Of a DNA stretch of 64,000 nucleotides, positions 16,530 through 24,336 are shown piece after piece. The DNA is from an uncultured Caulobacterales bacterium (lineage in GTDB: Bacteria > Pseudomonadota > Alphaproteobacteria > Caulobacterales > Caulobacteraceae), in NCBI GenBank assembly GCA_903884425.1, contig CAISEP010000007.1, forward strand, positions 62,001 to 126,000, read 5' to 3'. Under the pieces are notes generated by a model. It was given only the letters and a program-made list of their open reading frames with translations, was not told the origin of the DNA and did not search any database. The translations under genes and the position numbers were made by a program. Each line of letters begins with the position of its first letter. Position 1 is the stretch's first letter.

Positions 16530-17363
16530 ATGGCTGACGATCCCAATGTCGCGACCTATCGCATCGAGAACGGCATTGCCTGGCTGAGCTTCAACCGGCC
16601 CGACAAGCGCAACTGCATGAGCCCCAACCTGAACCGCCGGATGGGGGAACTGCTGGACGAGCTGGAGTTCCGCGACGATGTCGGCGTGCTGGTGCTGAAG
16701 GGGGAGGGGACCGCCTGGTCCGCCGGCATGGACCTGAAGGAGTATTTCCGCGAGACCGAGGCCCAGGGCCTGGGCGCCATCCGCAAGGCCCAGCGGGAAA
16801 GCTATGGCTGGTGGCGGCGCCTGCGCTGGTACCAGAAGCCGACCATCGCCATGGTCAATGGCTGGTGCTTCGGCGGCGGGTATGGCCCGCTGTATGCCTG
16901 TGACCTGGCCATCGCCGCGGACGAGGCCCAGTTCGCGCTCTCCGAGATCAACTGGGGCATCCTGCCCGGCGGCGGCGCCACCAAGGTGGTGGTGGACCTG
17001 ATGCCCATGCGCGACGCCATGTACCACGCCATGACCGGCGAGCTGATCGGCGGCAAGAAGGCGGCCGAATGGCGGCTGGTGAACGAGAGCGTGCCGCTCG
17101 CCGATCTCGAGACCCGGGTGACGGCCCTGGCCAAGGTCCTGCTGGAGAAGAACCCGGTGGCGCTGAAGGCTACCAAGGACGCCATCCGCCGGGTGAAGGA
17201 GATGACCTACGACAATGCCGAGGACTATCTGGTCCGGGCGCAGGAGGCGGCCAACTCCCACGACAATGACGGCCGCAAGGAAGGCATCAAGCAGTTCATC
17301 GACGACAAGACCTACAAGCCGGGCCTGGGGGTCTATGACCGCTCCAGGCAGGGTGCCCGATAA
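16530..17363 (+). CDS. ech: Hydroxycinnamoyl-CoA hydratase-lyase (feruloyl-CoA hydratase/aldolase)
   Basis: A 277-residue crotonase-fold enzyme with the HCHL signature residues: RPDKRNCMSP, GTAWSAGMDLKEYFRE, MVNGWCFGGGYGPL and Glu139 in SEINWGILPGG. The C-terminus DDKTYKPGLGVYDR also matches. It hydrates feruloyl-, caffeoyl- or coumaroyl-CoA and cleaves it to the benzaldehyde plus acetyl-CoA. Relative to the best-known Pseudomonas enzyme, the position 20 residues before the catalytic Glu is Gly119 instead of Ser. It lies between vdh and the CoA ligase, with three bases to the latter. Assignment is strong from both sequence and context. Confidence 0.9.
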   Translation: MADDPNVATYRIENGIAWLSFNRPDKRNCMSPNLNRRMGELLDELEFRDDVGVLVLKGEGTAWSAGMDLKEYFRETEAQGLGAIRKAQRESYGWWRRLRWYQKPTIAMVNGWCFGGGYGPLYACDLAIAADEAQFALSEINWGILPGGGATKVVVDLMPMRDAMYHAMTGELIGGKKAAEWRLVNESVPLADLETRVTALAKVLLEKNPVALKATKDAIRRVKEMTYDNAEDYLVRAQEAANSHDNDGRKEGIKQFIDDKTYKPGLGVYDRSRQGAR

Positions 17364-17366
17364 GCC

Positions 17367-18875
17367 ATGAGCGGTCCGGTCGATCATGTGGCCCTGCAGG
17401 CCCTGCTGCGGCCGGACAAGCTGGCGGCGGTCGACCTGGCCCAGGGACGGCGCTGGACCTATGCGGCCCTGCACCGGGCCGTGTCCCACTGGGCCCGGGC
17501 GCTGGTCACGGACTTCGGCTGCGGGGTGGGGGACCGGGTCGCGTGCCTGTCCCGCAACCGGGTGGAGGTGGTGATCCTGCACCTGGCCTGCGCCCGGGCG
17601 GGGCTGATCTTCGTGCCCCTGAACTGGCGCCTGGCCACGGACGAGCTGAAGGCCCTGATCGCCGACTGCCGTCCCGCCCTGGTCTTCGGCGGGGCGGAGC
17701 TTGCGGCCCATGGCCTGGCGGGCCTCGATCTCGACGGCCATGACTGGCAGCCCACAGAGGCGGTGGCGGCGACCGGACCCGCCCTCGATCCGCAGCGGCC
17801 GAGCCTGATCCTCTACACTTCCGGCACCTCCGGCCGGCCCAAGGGGGTGGTGCTGAGCGAGGCCAATCTGGGTCAGACGGCGATCAATTTCAGCCTGCTG
17901 GGGGCGGTGACGCCGAGTTCGGTGTTTCTGATCGACAGCCCGATGTTCCATGTCATCGGCCTCGTCACCTCGGTGCGGCCGCCGTTCATGACGGGGGGGA
18001 CCATCGTGGTGTCCGACGGGTTCCAGCCCCCCCGGACCCTGGCGCGGATGGCCGACCCGGCGCTGGGCGTCACCCACTATTTCTGCGTGCCCCAGATGGC
18101 CGCGGCACTGCGGCGGGAGCCGGGCTTCGACCCCCAGGGCCTGCGCGGTCTCACCGCCCTCTTCACCGGCGGCGCGCCCCATCCGGAGCAGGACATCCGC
18201 GCCTGGCTGGCAGACGGGATTCCCGTGGTGGACGGCTTCGGCATGAGCGAGGCGGGGACCGTCTTCGGCATGTCCCTCTCCCTCGCGCAGATCGAAGCCA
18301 AGGCCGGATCGGTGGGGGTGCCGACCCCCGCGGTACAGGCGCGGATCGTGCGCCCGGACGGCGGGGCCTGTGATCCGGGGGAGCCGGGGGAGCTGCTTCT
18401 GCGCGGCGCCAACGTCTTTGCCGCCTACTGGGAACGGCCGGAGGAGACCGCCGCGGCCTTCACCCCGGATGGCTGGTTCCACACCGGCGACATCGCCCAG
18501 GTGGACGCGGACGGCTGCTACCGCATCGTCGATCGCAAGAAGGACATGTTCATCTCCGGCGGCGAGAACGTCTATCCGGCGGAGATCGAGGCGGTCCTGG
18601 CCGGTCTGGCGGGCCTCGCCGAATGCGCGGTGATCGGCATGCCCGATGCCCAGTGGGGCGAGGTGGGGGTCTGCTGCTATGCCCCGGCCCCGGGCGCGGC
18701 CCTGGCCGATGCCGATCTGCTGGCGCATCTGGAGGGCCGGATCGCCCGCTACAAGCTGCCCCGCCGGTTCCTTCGCCTGGCGGGCCTGCCGCGCACCGGC
18801 TCCGGCAAGGTGCTGAAGGGGGAGCTTCGCGCCCTGGCCCGGGCGACCCATCCGGACGCGCCGTCGCCCCCTTGA
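17367..18875 (+). CDS. fcs: Feruloyl/hydroxycinnamoyl-CoA synthetase (AMP-forming)
   Basis: A 502-residue ANL-superfamily ligase. The AMP-binding P-loop is LILYTSGTSGRPKGVV (residues 147-162), followed by GFGMSEAGTVFG, the hinge region GWFHTGDIAQVD, DRKKDMFISGGENVYPAEIE, and the C-terminal catalytic Lys in LPRTGSGKVLKGEL. It activates the free hydroxycinnamate to its CoA thioester at the cost of ATP, feeding the hydratase-lyase encoded just upstream. The ATG at 17367 starts three bases after the ech stop. Substrate preference among ferulate, caffeate and coumarate cannot be told by eye. Operon context makes the general assignment good. Confidence 0.85.
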   Translation: MSGPVDHVALQALLRPDKLAAVDLAQGRRWTYAALHRAVSHWARALVTDFGCGVGDRVACLSRNRVEVVILHLACARAGLIFVPLNWRLATDELKALIADCRPALVFGGAELAAHGLAGLDLDGHDWQPTEAVAATGPALDPQRPSLILYTSGTSGRPKGVVLSEANLGQTAINFSLLGAVTPSSVFLIDSPMFHVIGLVTSVRPPFMTGGTIVVSDGFQPPRTLARMADPALGVTHYFCVPQMAAALRREPGFDPQGLRGLTALFTGGAPHPEQDIRAWLADGIPVVDGFGMSEAGTVFGMSLSLAQIEAKAGSVGVPTPAVQARIVRPDGGACDPGEPGELLLRGANVFAAYWERPEETAAAFTPDGWFHTGDIAQVDADGCYRIVDRKKDMFISGGENVYPAEIEAVLAGLAGLAECAVIGMPDAQWGEVGVCCYAPAPGAALADADLLAHLEGRIARYKLPRRFLRLAGLPRTGSGKVLKGELRALARATHPDAPSPP

Positions 18876-18936
18876 CGGTGGGCGCGGGACGGCGCCGACT
18901 GTGCGGGTCCATCGATCCCGCCCGGAGCCTTGCCCC

Positions 18937-19902
18937 TTGACCGTCCAGTCCAGCCGCCACCTCGTCGATCCCCAGCTTCTCGGGCTGCTGGACAGCCTGC
19001 CGCCGCTCAAGCTCTCGGACGCGATCCTGCCCCTGGTGCGGGAGGGCTCGCGCCTGCCGCCCAGGGTGGTGCCGGAGCCGACGGTGCCGGTGTTCCACGA
19101 GATCCGGACGGTGCCGGGACCGGCGGGATCCCCGGACGTGGCCCTCTACATCTACCGGCCGGAGGCGGCGGCGGGCCCTCTGCCCTGCATCCTTCACGTG
19201 CATGGGGGCGGCTATGTGACGGGCTCGCCCTCCACCCAGGTGGCGGCGCACCGGAGCCTGTCGGCCGCCTTGTCCTGCTGCATCGTTTCGGTGGACTATC
19301 GCCTGGCCCCGGAGACGCGGTTCCCCGGCGCGGTGGAGGACTGCTATGCGGGCCTCGCCTGGGTGACCGCCCATGCGGCCGAGCTCCGCATCGATCCGGC
19401 CCGCATCGGGGTCATGGGGGAGAGCGCCGGCGGCGGTCTGGCGGCGGCACTGGCCCTGCTGGTCCGGGACCGGGGGGCGCTGCGCCTGTCCTTCCAGCAC
19501 CTGATCTATCCGATGATCGATGACCGGACCTGCGTCTCGTCCGATCCCCACCCCTTGGCCGGGGAGTTCCTGTGGACGCCGCACAACAACCACTACGGCT
19601 GGAAGGCCCTGCTGGGGGTCGAGCCGGGGTCGGCCGGGGTGTCCCCCTATGCCGCCGCGGCGCGGGCGGAGCGGCTGGAGGGCCTGCCCCCGGCCTTCAT
19701 CTCCACCGGCTCCCTCGACCTGTTCCTGGAGGAGGACATGGACTATGCCCGCCGCCTCCTGCGCGCGGGGGTGCCGGTGGAACTGCACGTCTATCCCGGC
19801 GGGTTCCACGCCTTCGACCTGGACCCGGACGCGGCAGTGGCCCGGCAGGCCCGGCGGGACTCCCGCGCCGCCCTGGCCCGGGCCCTGTCCACCCCGGACT
19901 GA
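18937..19902 (+). CDS. Alpha/beta-hydrolase, hormone-sensitive-lipase family
   Basis: The 321-residue esterase carries HVHGGGYVTGSP (oxyanion HGGG at 89-92), Ser163 in GESAGGGLAAALALL, an acid in STGSLDLFLEED and His in GGFHAFD: the bacterial HSL (family IV) layout. No signal peptide is seen, so it is cytoplasmic. The TTG at 18937 is chosen over the in-frame GTG at 18901 because GGAG lies nine bases upstream and family homology starts here. It follows fcs by 61 bp and could be cotranscribed with the ferulate operon. It is the third esterase within 20 kb, and its substrate is unknown. Confidence 0.8.
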   Translation: MTVQSSRHLVDPQLLGLLDSLPPLKLSDAILPLVREGSRLPPRVVPEPTVPVFHEIRTVPGPAGSPDVALYIYRPEAAAGPLPCILHVHGGGYVTGSPSTQVAAHRSLSAALSCCIVSVDYRLAPETRFPGAVEDCYAGLAWVTAHAAELRIDPARIGVMGESAGGGLAAALALLVRDRGALRLSFQHLIYPMIDDRTCVSSDPHPLAGEFLWTPHNNHYGWKALLGVEPGSAGVSPYAAAARAERLEGLPPAFISTGSLDLFLEEDMDYARRLLRAGVPVELHVYPGGFHAFDLDPDAAVARQARRDSRAALARALSTPD

Positions 19903-19913
19903 CCTGGCGGCGC

Positions 19914-20150
19914 TCAGTCCTCCCAGGCGATCAGGCCGCCGTGGCGTCGGCAGACCCCGGCGTGCATCCGCGTCCGGATGCGGGACCCGTCGGCACAGTG
20001 GGCGATCCGCCAGGGCCCGCGGACGCGGACGATGCGCCGGACGATCACGTGCGACCGGTGCGGGTGCCAGTATCCGCCATGCGCCTGGGCCGCCGAGACC
20101 AGAAGCAGGAGGGCGCCTCCGGCGATCAGCAAGGTTCTGAGGTGGGGCAT
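19914..20150 (-). CDS. Small secreted His/Arg-rich protein of unknown function
   Basis: A 78-residue product with a signal peptide (LRTLLIAGGALLLLVSAAQAHG). The mature part is short and basic, rich in His, Arg and Trp (HGGYWHPHRSHVIVRR) with two Cys (HCADGS and GVCRRHGG). I do not recognise a family. Similar small secreted His-rich proteins occur in many alphaproteobacteria. The ATG at 20150 is the only start before the signal peptide. It is convergent with the HSL esterase. Confidence 0.6.
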   Translation of the reverse strand: MPHLRTLLIAGGALLLLVSAAQAHGGYWHPHRSHVIVRRIVRVRGPWRIAHCADGSRIRTRMHAGVCRRHGGLIAWED

Positions 20151-20291
20151 CGGTCAGGTCCGCAAGGCTGAGGTCCCGGCAAGTCTGGCCCGCCCGGGCG
20201 GGTCGGGCAAGGGGGAGGGGGGCGGTCGGCATTTGCCGGGCCGCCATTCGGGGTTAACCTCCTGCCCCGAAACACCGGACCAGGGACGCTC

Positions 20292-20738
20292 ATGGCCGAC
20301 GCAGACGCTCAGCTCGCTTCATTCATCGAACGGTTCTCGCCGGACAACCAGGCCCTGATCCACGGTGTGCGGGCCGGATTGAAGGCGCGTCTGAGCGGGG
20401 CTCACGAACTCGTCTACGACAACTACAATTTCTTCGTGATCGGATACTGCACGACGGAACGGCCCTCCGACTGCATCCTGTCCCTCGCCGCGTCGGCCAA
20501 GGGGGTGAGCCTGTCCTTCTACCGGGGGTCGAGCCTGGAAGATCCCGGCGGGCTGCTGCAGGGATCGGGGACGCAGAACCGCTTCCTCCGTCTGGAGAGC
20601 CCGGCCATTCTGACGGAACCGGCGGTCGATGACCTCATCAAACGGGCGGTCGCCGGTGCCCCGGTGCCGCTGGTGGACGGAGTACCGGGCCGGTTGATCA
20701 TCCGCTCGATTTCCGCGCGGCAGAGGCCACGGCGGTAG
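20292..20738 (+). CDS. DUF1801-like small protein
   Basis: The 148-residue protein reads ASFIERFSPDNQALIHGVRAGLKARLSGAHELVYDNYNFFVIGYC and ends with RLIIRSISARQRPRR, a pattern common in DUF1801/YdhG-like proteins. These small soluble proteins have no established activity. The ATG at 20292 has AGGGA upstream. The gene stands alone between the small secreted protein and the amidohydrolase, with no obvious operon partner. Confidence 0.65.
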   Translation: MADADAQLASFIERFSPDNQALIHGVRAGLKARLSGAHELVYDNYNFFVIGYCTTERPSDCILSLAASAKGVSLSFYRGSSLEDPGGLLQGSGTQNRFLRLESPAILTEPAVDDLIKRAVAGAPVPLVDGVPGRLIIRSISARQRPRR

Positions 20739-20892
20739 GGTCCGGGGTCACCGCGCCGGTGCCGCGACCGGTTCGGGGAGTTTCGCCCGTCGGCGGGATC
20801 ACAAGAGGCTGGCGCCCGCCGCCGCCCTTTGGAATAGTCACCACACGACCGGCCCGCCACGCAGCGTTCCGGCATTCGCAGGGAGACGCACC

Positions 20893-22071
20893 ATGACCTA
20901 CGCGCCGATGGGCCGGACGATCTACGACGCCGACAGCCACATCATGGAACTGCCGGATTTCCTGAAGAAATACGCCGATCCTGTCCTGCGTGAGCAGATC
21001 CCGGAGGTGAGCTATTCCGCCTCCATCGTCACCGACGAGGAGGTGGCGGTGATCATGGGACAGGGCGGTCGGCACAGTGCGGAGCATGTGGCCGCCCAGG
21101 TCGCGCTGGGCGACAAGCTGATCTCCGCCTCCAAGGAGATCCAGGCCCTGGGGGCCTTCGACAGTGCCGACCGGGTGACGGCGCTGGACATGCTGGGCTT
21201 CCGCAAGCAGCTGGTGTTCGCCACCCACAGCGTGGCCATGCCGTTCTCCGCGAGCAGCCGGCTGGACCCGACCCTGCGCTATGGCGCGGCCCGGGCGCAC
21301 AACCGGCACATGGCCGACTTCTGCCGCGCCGATGCCCGGATGATCGGGGTGGCGGTCATTCCCCTGGATGACCCCGCGCTGGCCCTGGCGGAGCTGGACT
21401 TCGCCCTCAAGTCCGGCCTGGGCGCAGCGTGGCTGCCCCACCGGCCCTGCGGGGACCGGTCGCCGGGACATGTGGACTTCGATCCCCTCTGGGCCCGGCT
21501 GGCCGAGGCCCGCGTGCCCTTCGTGCTGCACGTGGGGGGCGCGCCGCTGCAGCTGGCCAAGGCCTGGATGAACAACGGCCGGCCGCCGACCAAGGACTGG
21601 CTGGGGGGTGGGGAGAACGTGCGCACCAAGGACATCGCCCTGCTGCACGAGGGACCGGAGGCCTTCCTCAGCATGCTGGTGCTCGACGGGGTGCTGGAGC
21701 GCCATCCCGGCCTGCGCGGGGCCTGCGTGGAGCTGGGCGCCGGCTGGGTGCCGGAGCTGCTGCGCCGCCTCGACTGGGTGGTGAAGCACTGGAGCCGGAA
21801 CGACGCCAACCTCCAGGGCCTGTCCCGGGTTCCCAGCCAGCAGATGACCGACCAGCTGGCCTTCACCCCCTTCGTGTTCGAGGAGGTCGGCCGCTTCGTC
21901 GACCAGTCGAACCCGGACCTCTATCTGTTCTCCAGCGACTATCCGCACATCGAGGGCGGACGCGATCCCATCGGCCGGTTCGAGGCGGCCCTGGGGGAGC
22001 GGAGCGAGGCTGTCCGGCAGAAGTTCTATGCCGACAACTTCCTGCGCATCTTCCCCAATGCCGCCGACTGA
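20893..22071 (+). CDS. Amidohydrolase-2 family metal enzyme (ACMSD/LigW-related)
   Basis: A 392-residue TIM-barrel hydrolase/decarboxylase. DADSHIME (about 14-21) is the first metal motif, FVLHVGG carries the central His and LFSSDYPHIEGG the terminal Asp and His. Members include aminocarboxymuconate-semialdehyde decarboxylase, 5-carboxyvanillate and gamma-resorcylate decarboxylases and related aromatic-acid enzymes. With DADSH in place of the usual HxH, it matches the long (about 390-residue) subgroup of unknown substrate often found in aromatic or terpenoid clusters. The ATG at 20893 follows GGGAG. No operon partner is adjacent, so the substrate is left open. Confidence 0.75.
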   Translation: MTYAPMGRTIYDADSHIMELPDFLKKYADPVLREQIPEVSYSASIVTDEEVAVIMGQGGRHSAEHVAAQVALGDKLISASKEIQALGAFDSADRVTALDMLGFRKQLVFATHSVAMPFSASSRLDPTLRYGAARAHNRHMADFCRADARMIGVAVIPLDDPALALAELDFALKSGLGAAWLPHRPCGDRSPGHVDFDPLWARLAEARVPFVLHVGGAPLQLAKAWMNNGRPPTKDWLGGGENVRTKDIALLHEGPEAFLSMLVLDGVLERHPGLRGACVELGAGWVPELLRRLDWVVKHWSRNDANLQGLSRVPSQQMTDQLAFTPFVFEEVGRFVDQSNPDLYLFSSDYPHIEGGRDPIGRFEAALGERSEAVRQKFYADNFLRIFPNAAD

Positions 22072-22159
22072 CGGGGGAGCGAGAGTGCCGTTGACCTCAC
22101 GCAATGCCAACGGAGAGGCCCGGACCTAGCCTCGAATCCATCAACAAGGGAGTTCGGCC

Positions 22160-22675
22160 ATGTTCCACCGGAAGACGAAGACCCTCATTTCGGCCCTGTC
22201 CGCCCTCGCCCTTCTGGGGGCGGCCCCGGCGGCCCTGGCAGACCCGGCAGGACCGGAACATTCCCCCCAGGGCGCGGCCCACGGACCGACGGCCGCCGGA
22301 CGGCCGGAGCGGGCCCCGGCAAGGGTCGAGCCGCATCCCGGTCCGTCCGGCTATCCGCGGATCGCCGAGCCGCCGGGCTGGAACCGGCGGCCGGAGGTGG
22401 TGGACCGGCCGACCTACCAGCACAACTTCCAGGCGGCGCGGCGGTACGGCATCGGTCCCTATCACCCGCCCCGGGGCTGGCGGCCGCATCGCTGGGTCTA
22501 TGGGGATATCCTGCCGCGCGCCTACTGGGCGGCACCGTACGTGATCGCCGACTACTGGCTGTTCGCCCTGGAAATCCCCCCGGCGGGCTGCGAGTGGGTG
22601 CGCGTCGGCAGCGATGCCGTGCTGGTCGACATGCGGACGGGTGAGGTGCTCGAGACGGTCTACGACCTGTATTGA
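22160..22675 (+). CDS. RcnB-like exported protein
   Basis: The 171-residue product has a signal peptide (LISALSALALLGAAPAALA), a Pro/Gly/His-rich linker, and a C-terminal domain of the RcnB type: RYGIGPYHPPRGWRPHRWVYGDILP, then YVIADYWLFALEIPPAGCEWVRVGSDAVLVD. E. coli RcnB is a periplasmic protein involved in nickel/cobalt homeostasis. The many alphaproteobacterial paralogues have unknown roles, so a metal function is not claimed. The ATG at 22160 has AAGGGAG upstream. Confidence 0.75.
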   Translation: MFHRKTKTLISALSALALLGAAPAALADPAGPEHSPQGAAHGPTAAGRPERAPARVEPHPGPSGYPRIAEPPGWNRRPEVVDRPTYQHNFQAARRYGIGPYHPPRGWRPHRWVYGDILPRAYWAAPYVIADYWLFALEIPPAGCEWVRVGSDAVLVDMRTGEVLETVYDLY

Positions 22676-22685
22676 TCCGGACCGG

Positions 22686-22720
22686 GACAGGGTCGACGCG
22701 AGGTTCGCGCCGGCCCTGTC
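22686..22720 (+). terminator. Hairpin after the RcnB-like gene
   Basis: GACAGGG (22686-22692) pairs with CCCTGTC (22714-22720), and CGCG-AGGTT-CGCG forms a second stem inside. There is no T-tract, so it is a terminator-like structure rather than a classical intrinsic terminator. Confidence 0.35.
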
Positions 22721-22762
22721 CTGTCCCCGGCCGACTGGAATTGCGCGATCAGGACCCCTCGA

Positions 22763-23539
22763 ATGACCGAGCCGCCCGAGGCTGAACCATCGGCGAATGG
22801 CCCTCTCGTGGTCGAGGCCGACTCCGTGACCCGCACCTTCGGGCCGGTGGTGGCGCTGGCCGGGGTGTCCCTGAACGTCCGCCGGGGCGAGGTGTTCGCC
22901 CTGATCGGTCCCAACGGGGCCGGCAAGAGCACCCTGATGAAGATCCTCACCACGATGCAGCCCATGACCTCCGGCACCGCCCGGGTGGCAGGCTTCGACG
23001 TGGCCCGACAGGCGCAGGACGTTAGGCGGCGCATCGGATACGTGCCCCAGCTCCTGTCCGCGGACGGAGACCTGACGGGGTTCGAGAACATGATGCTCTC
23101 CGCCCGGCTCTACCTGATCCCGGCGGAGCAACGCCGCAGGATGATCCACGAGGCGCTTGAGCGGATGGGGCTGCACGATGCCGCGGGCCGCCTGGTCCGC
23201 ACCTATTCCGGCGGCATGGCAAGGCGGCTGGAGATCGCCCAGAGCACGCTGCACCGGCCCGATGTCCTGTTCATGGACGAGCCGACGGTGGGGCTCGATC
23301 CCGACGGGCGCAAGGCCGTCTGGGCCAATGTGGCGGCGCTCCAGCGGGAAACCGGTGCGGCGGTGATCTTCTCCACCCACTACATGGACGAGGCGGAGGG
23401 GGTGTGCGACCGCCTGGCCGTGATCGCCCGGGGCCGCCTGGCGGCCGTCGGGGCACCGGCGGAGCTGCGGGCCCGCATCGGGGCCGGGGCGACCCTCGAC
23501 GATGTGTTCACCACCCTGACGGAGGAGGTGCCCGCATGA
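22763..23539 (+). CDS. ABC transporter ATP-binding protein (DrrA-like)
   Basis: A 258-residue ATPase with Walker A GPNGAGKST (49-57), signature YSGGMARRLEIAQ, Walker B VLFMDEPTVGLD and the switch His in FSTHYMDEAE. It resembles the nucleotide-binding subunits of ABC-2 exporters such as DrrA, CcmA-type and NodI. A short C-terminal tail (LDDVFTTLTEE) is typical of this branch. The stop overlaps the ATG of the permease (ATGA), so the two are translated together. Exported substrate is unknown. Cytoplasmic face of the inner membrane. Confidence 0.88.
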   Translation: MTEPPEAEPSANGPLVVEADSVTRTFGPVVALAGVSLNVRRGEVFALIGPNGAGKSTLMKILTTMQPMTSGTARVAGFDVARQAQDVRRRIGYVPQLLSADGDLTGFENMMLSARLYLIPAEQRRRMIHEALERMGLHDAAGRLVRTYSGGMARRLEIAQSTLHRPDVLFMDEPTVGLDPDGRKAVWANVAALQRETGAAVIFSTHYMDEAEGVCDRLAVIARGRLAAVGAPAELRARIGAGATLDDVFTTLTEEVPA

Positions 23540-24327
23540 CCGGCCGCCGCAATGCCGTCGGGGACTATCTCACCCAGTTGCTGGCGGTGGCCGATGCGGA
23601 GGTTGCCAAGCTGATCCATGACCCGTGGGACCTGGTCAGCCGGGCGGTGCAGCCGATCCTGTGGCTCTTGCTGTTCGGCCAGGTCATGGCCCATGTCCGG
23701 GGCATCGCGGCGGGCGACGGGTCCTATATCGACTTCCTGGCCCCCGGGGTCCTGGCCCAGAGCGTGCTGTTCGTCGCCATCTTCTACGGCCTGTCGGCGA
23801 TCTGGGAGCGGGATCTGGGGGTGCTGCACCGGTACCTGGTCAGCCCCGCGCCGCGCAGCGCCCTGGTGCTGGGCAAGGCGCTGGCCTCCGGCGCCCGCGG
23901 GGCCAGCCAGGGCCTGGTCATCTATGCCTGCTCCGCCCTGATGGGGGTGAAGCTGAGCCTTGCGCCCGCCAACATGGTGGGGGTGATCGCGCTGATCCTG
24001 CTGGCCTCGGCGCTGTTCTCGACCTTCTCCCTGGTCATTGCCTGCATCGTGAAGACCCGGGAACGGTTCATGGGCGTCGGCCAGTTCCTGACCATGCCGA
24101 TCTTCTTTGCGAGCAACGCCATCTACCCCCTGGCCATGATGCCGGACTGGCTGAAGGCCATCGCCCGCGCCAATCCGCTGAGCTACGAGGTGGATGCCCT
24201 GCGGTCGCTGATGCTGGCCTCGGGGCACAGCCAGTTCGGCGTCGGGACGGACTTTGCGGTCCTGGTCGGCTGCGTCGGGGTCCTCGTCATCGTGGCCACG
24301 CGGATGTATCCGCGCCTCACCGAGTGA
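23536..24327 (+). CDS. ABC-2 type permease (DrrB-like)
   Basis: The 263-residue integral membrane protein has about six spans. Typical ABC-2 features are VQPILWLLLFGQVM near the N-terminus, GSYIDFLAPGVLAQSVLFVAIF, LVSPAPRSALVLGKAL and SNAIYPLAMMPDWLKAIARANPLSYEVDALR. It forms the membrane half of the exporter with the ATPase encoded just upstream (4-bp overlap). It is convergent with the amidohydrolase gene, nine bases away. Substrate unknown. Confidence 0.87.
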   Translation: MTGRRNAVGDYLTQLLAVADAEVAKLIHDPWDLVSRAVQPILWLLLFGQVMAHVRGIAAGDGSYIDFLAPGVLAQSVLFVAIFYGLSAIWERDLGVLHRYLVSPAPRSALVLGKALASGARGASQGLVIYACSALMGVKLSLAPANMVGVIALILLASALFSTFSLVIACIVKTRERFMGVGQFLTMPIFFASNAIYPLAMMPDWLKAIARANPLSYEVDALRSLMLASGHSQFGVGTDFAVLVGCVGVLVIVATRMYPRLTE

Positions 24328-24336
24328 CCCCGGCCG

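Noticed and set aside
18623-20171. Extra frames overlapping fcs and the HSL esterase (for example 19572-20171)
   Set aside because: They are Arg/Gly/Pro-rich shadows in other frames of genes with complete catalytic motifs.
22097-23380. 427-residue minus-strand frame over the RcnB-like and ABC genes
   Set aside because: It spans two genuine plus-strand genes, has biased composition and no recognisable motif.
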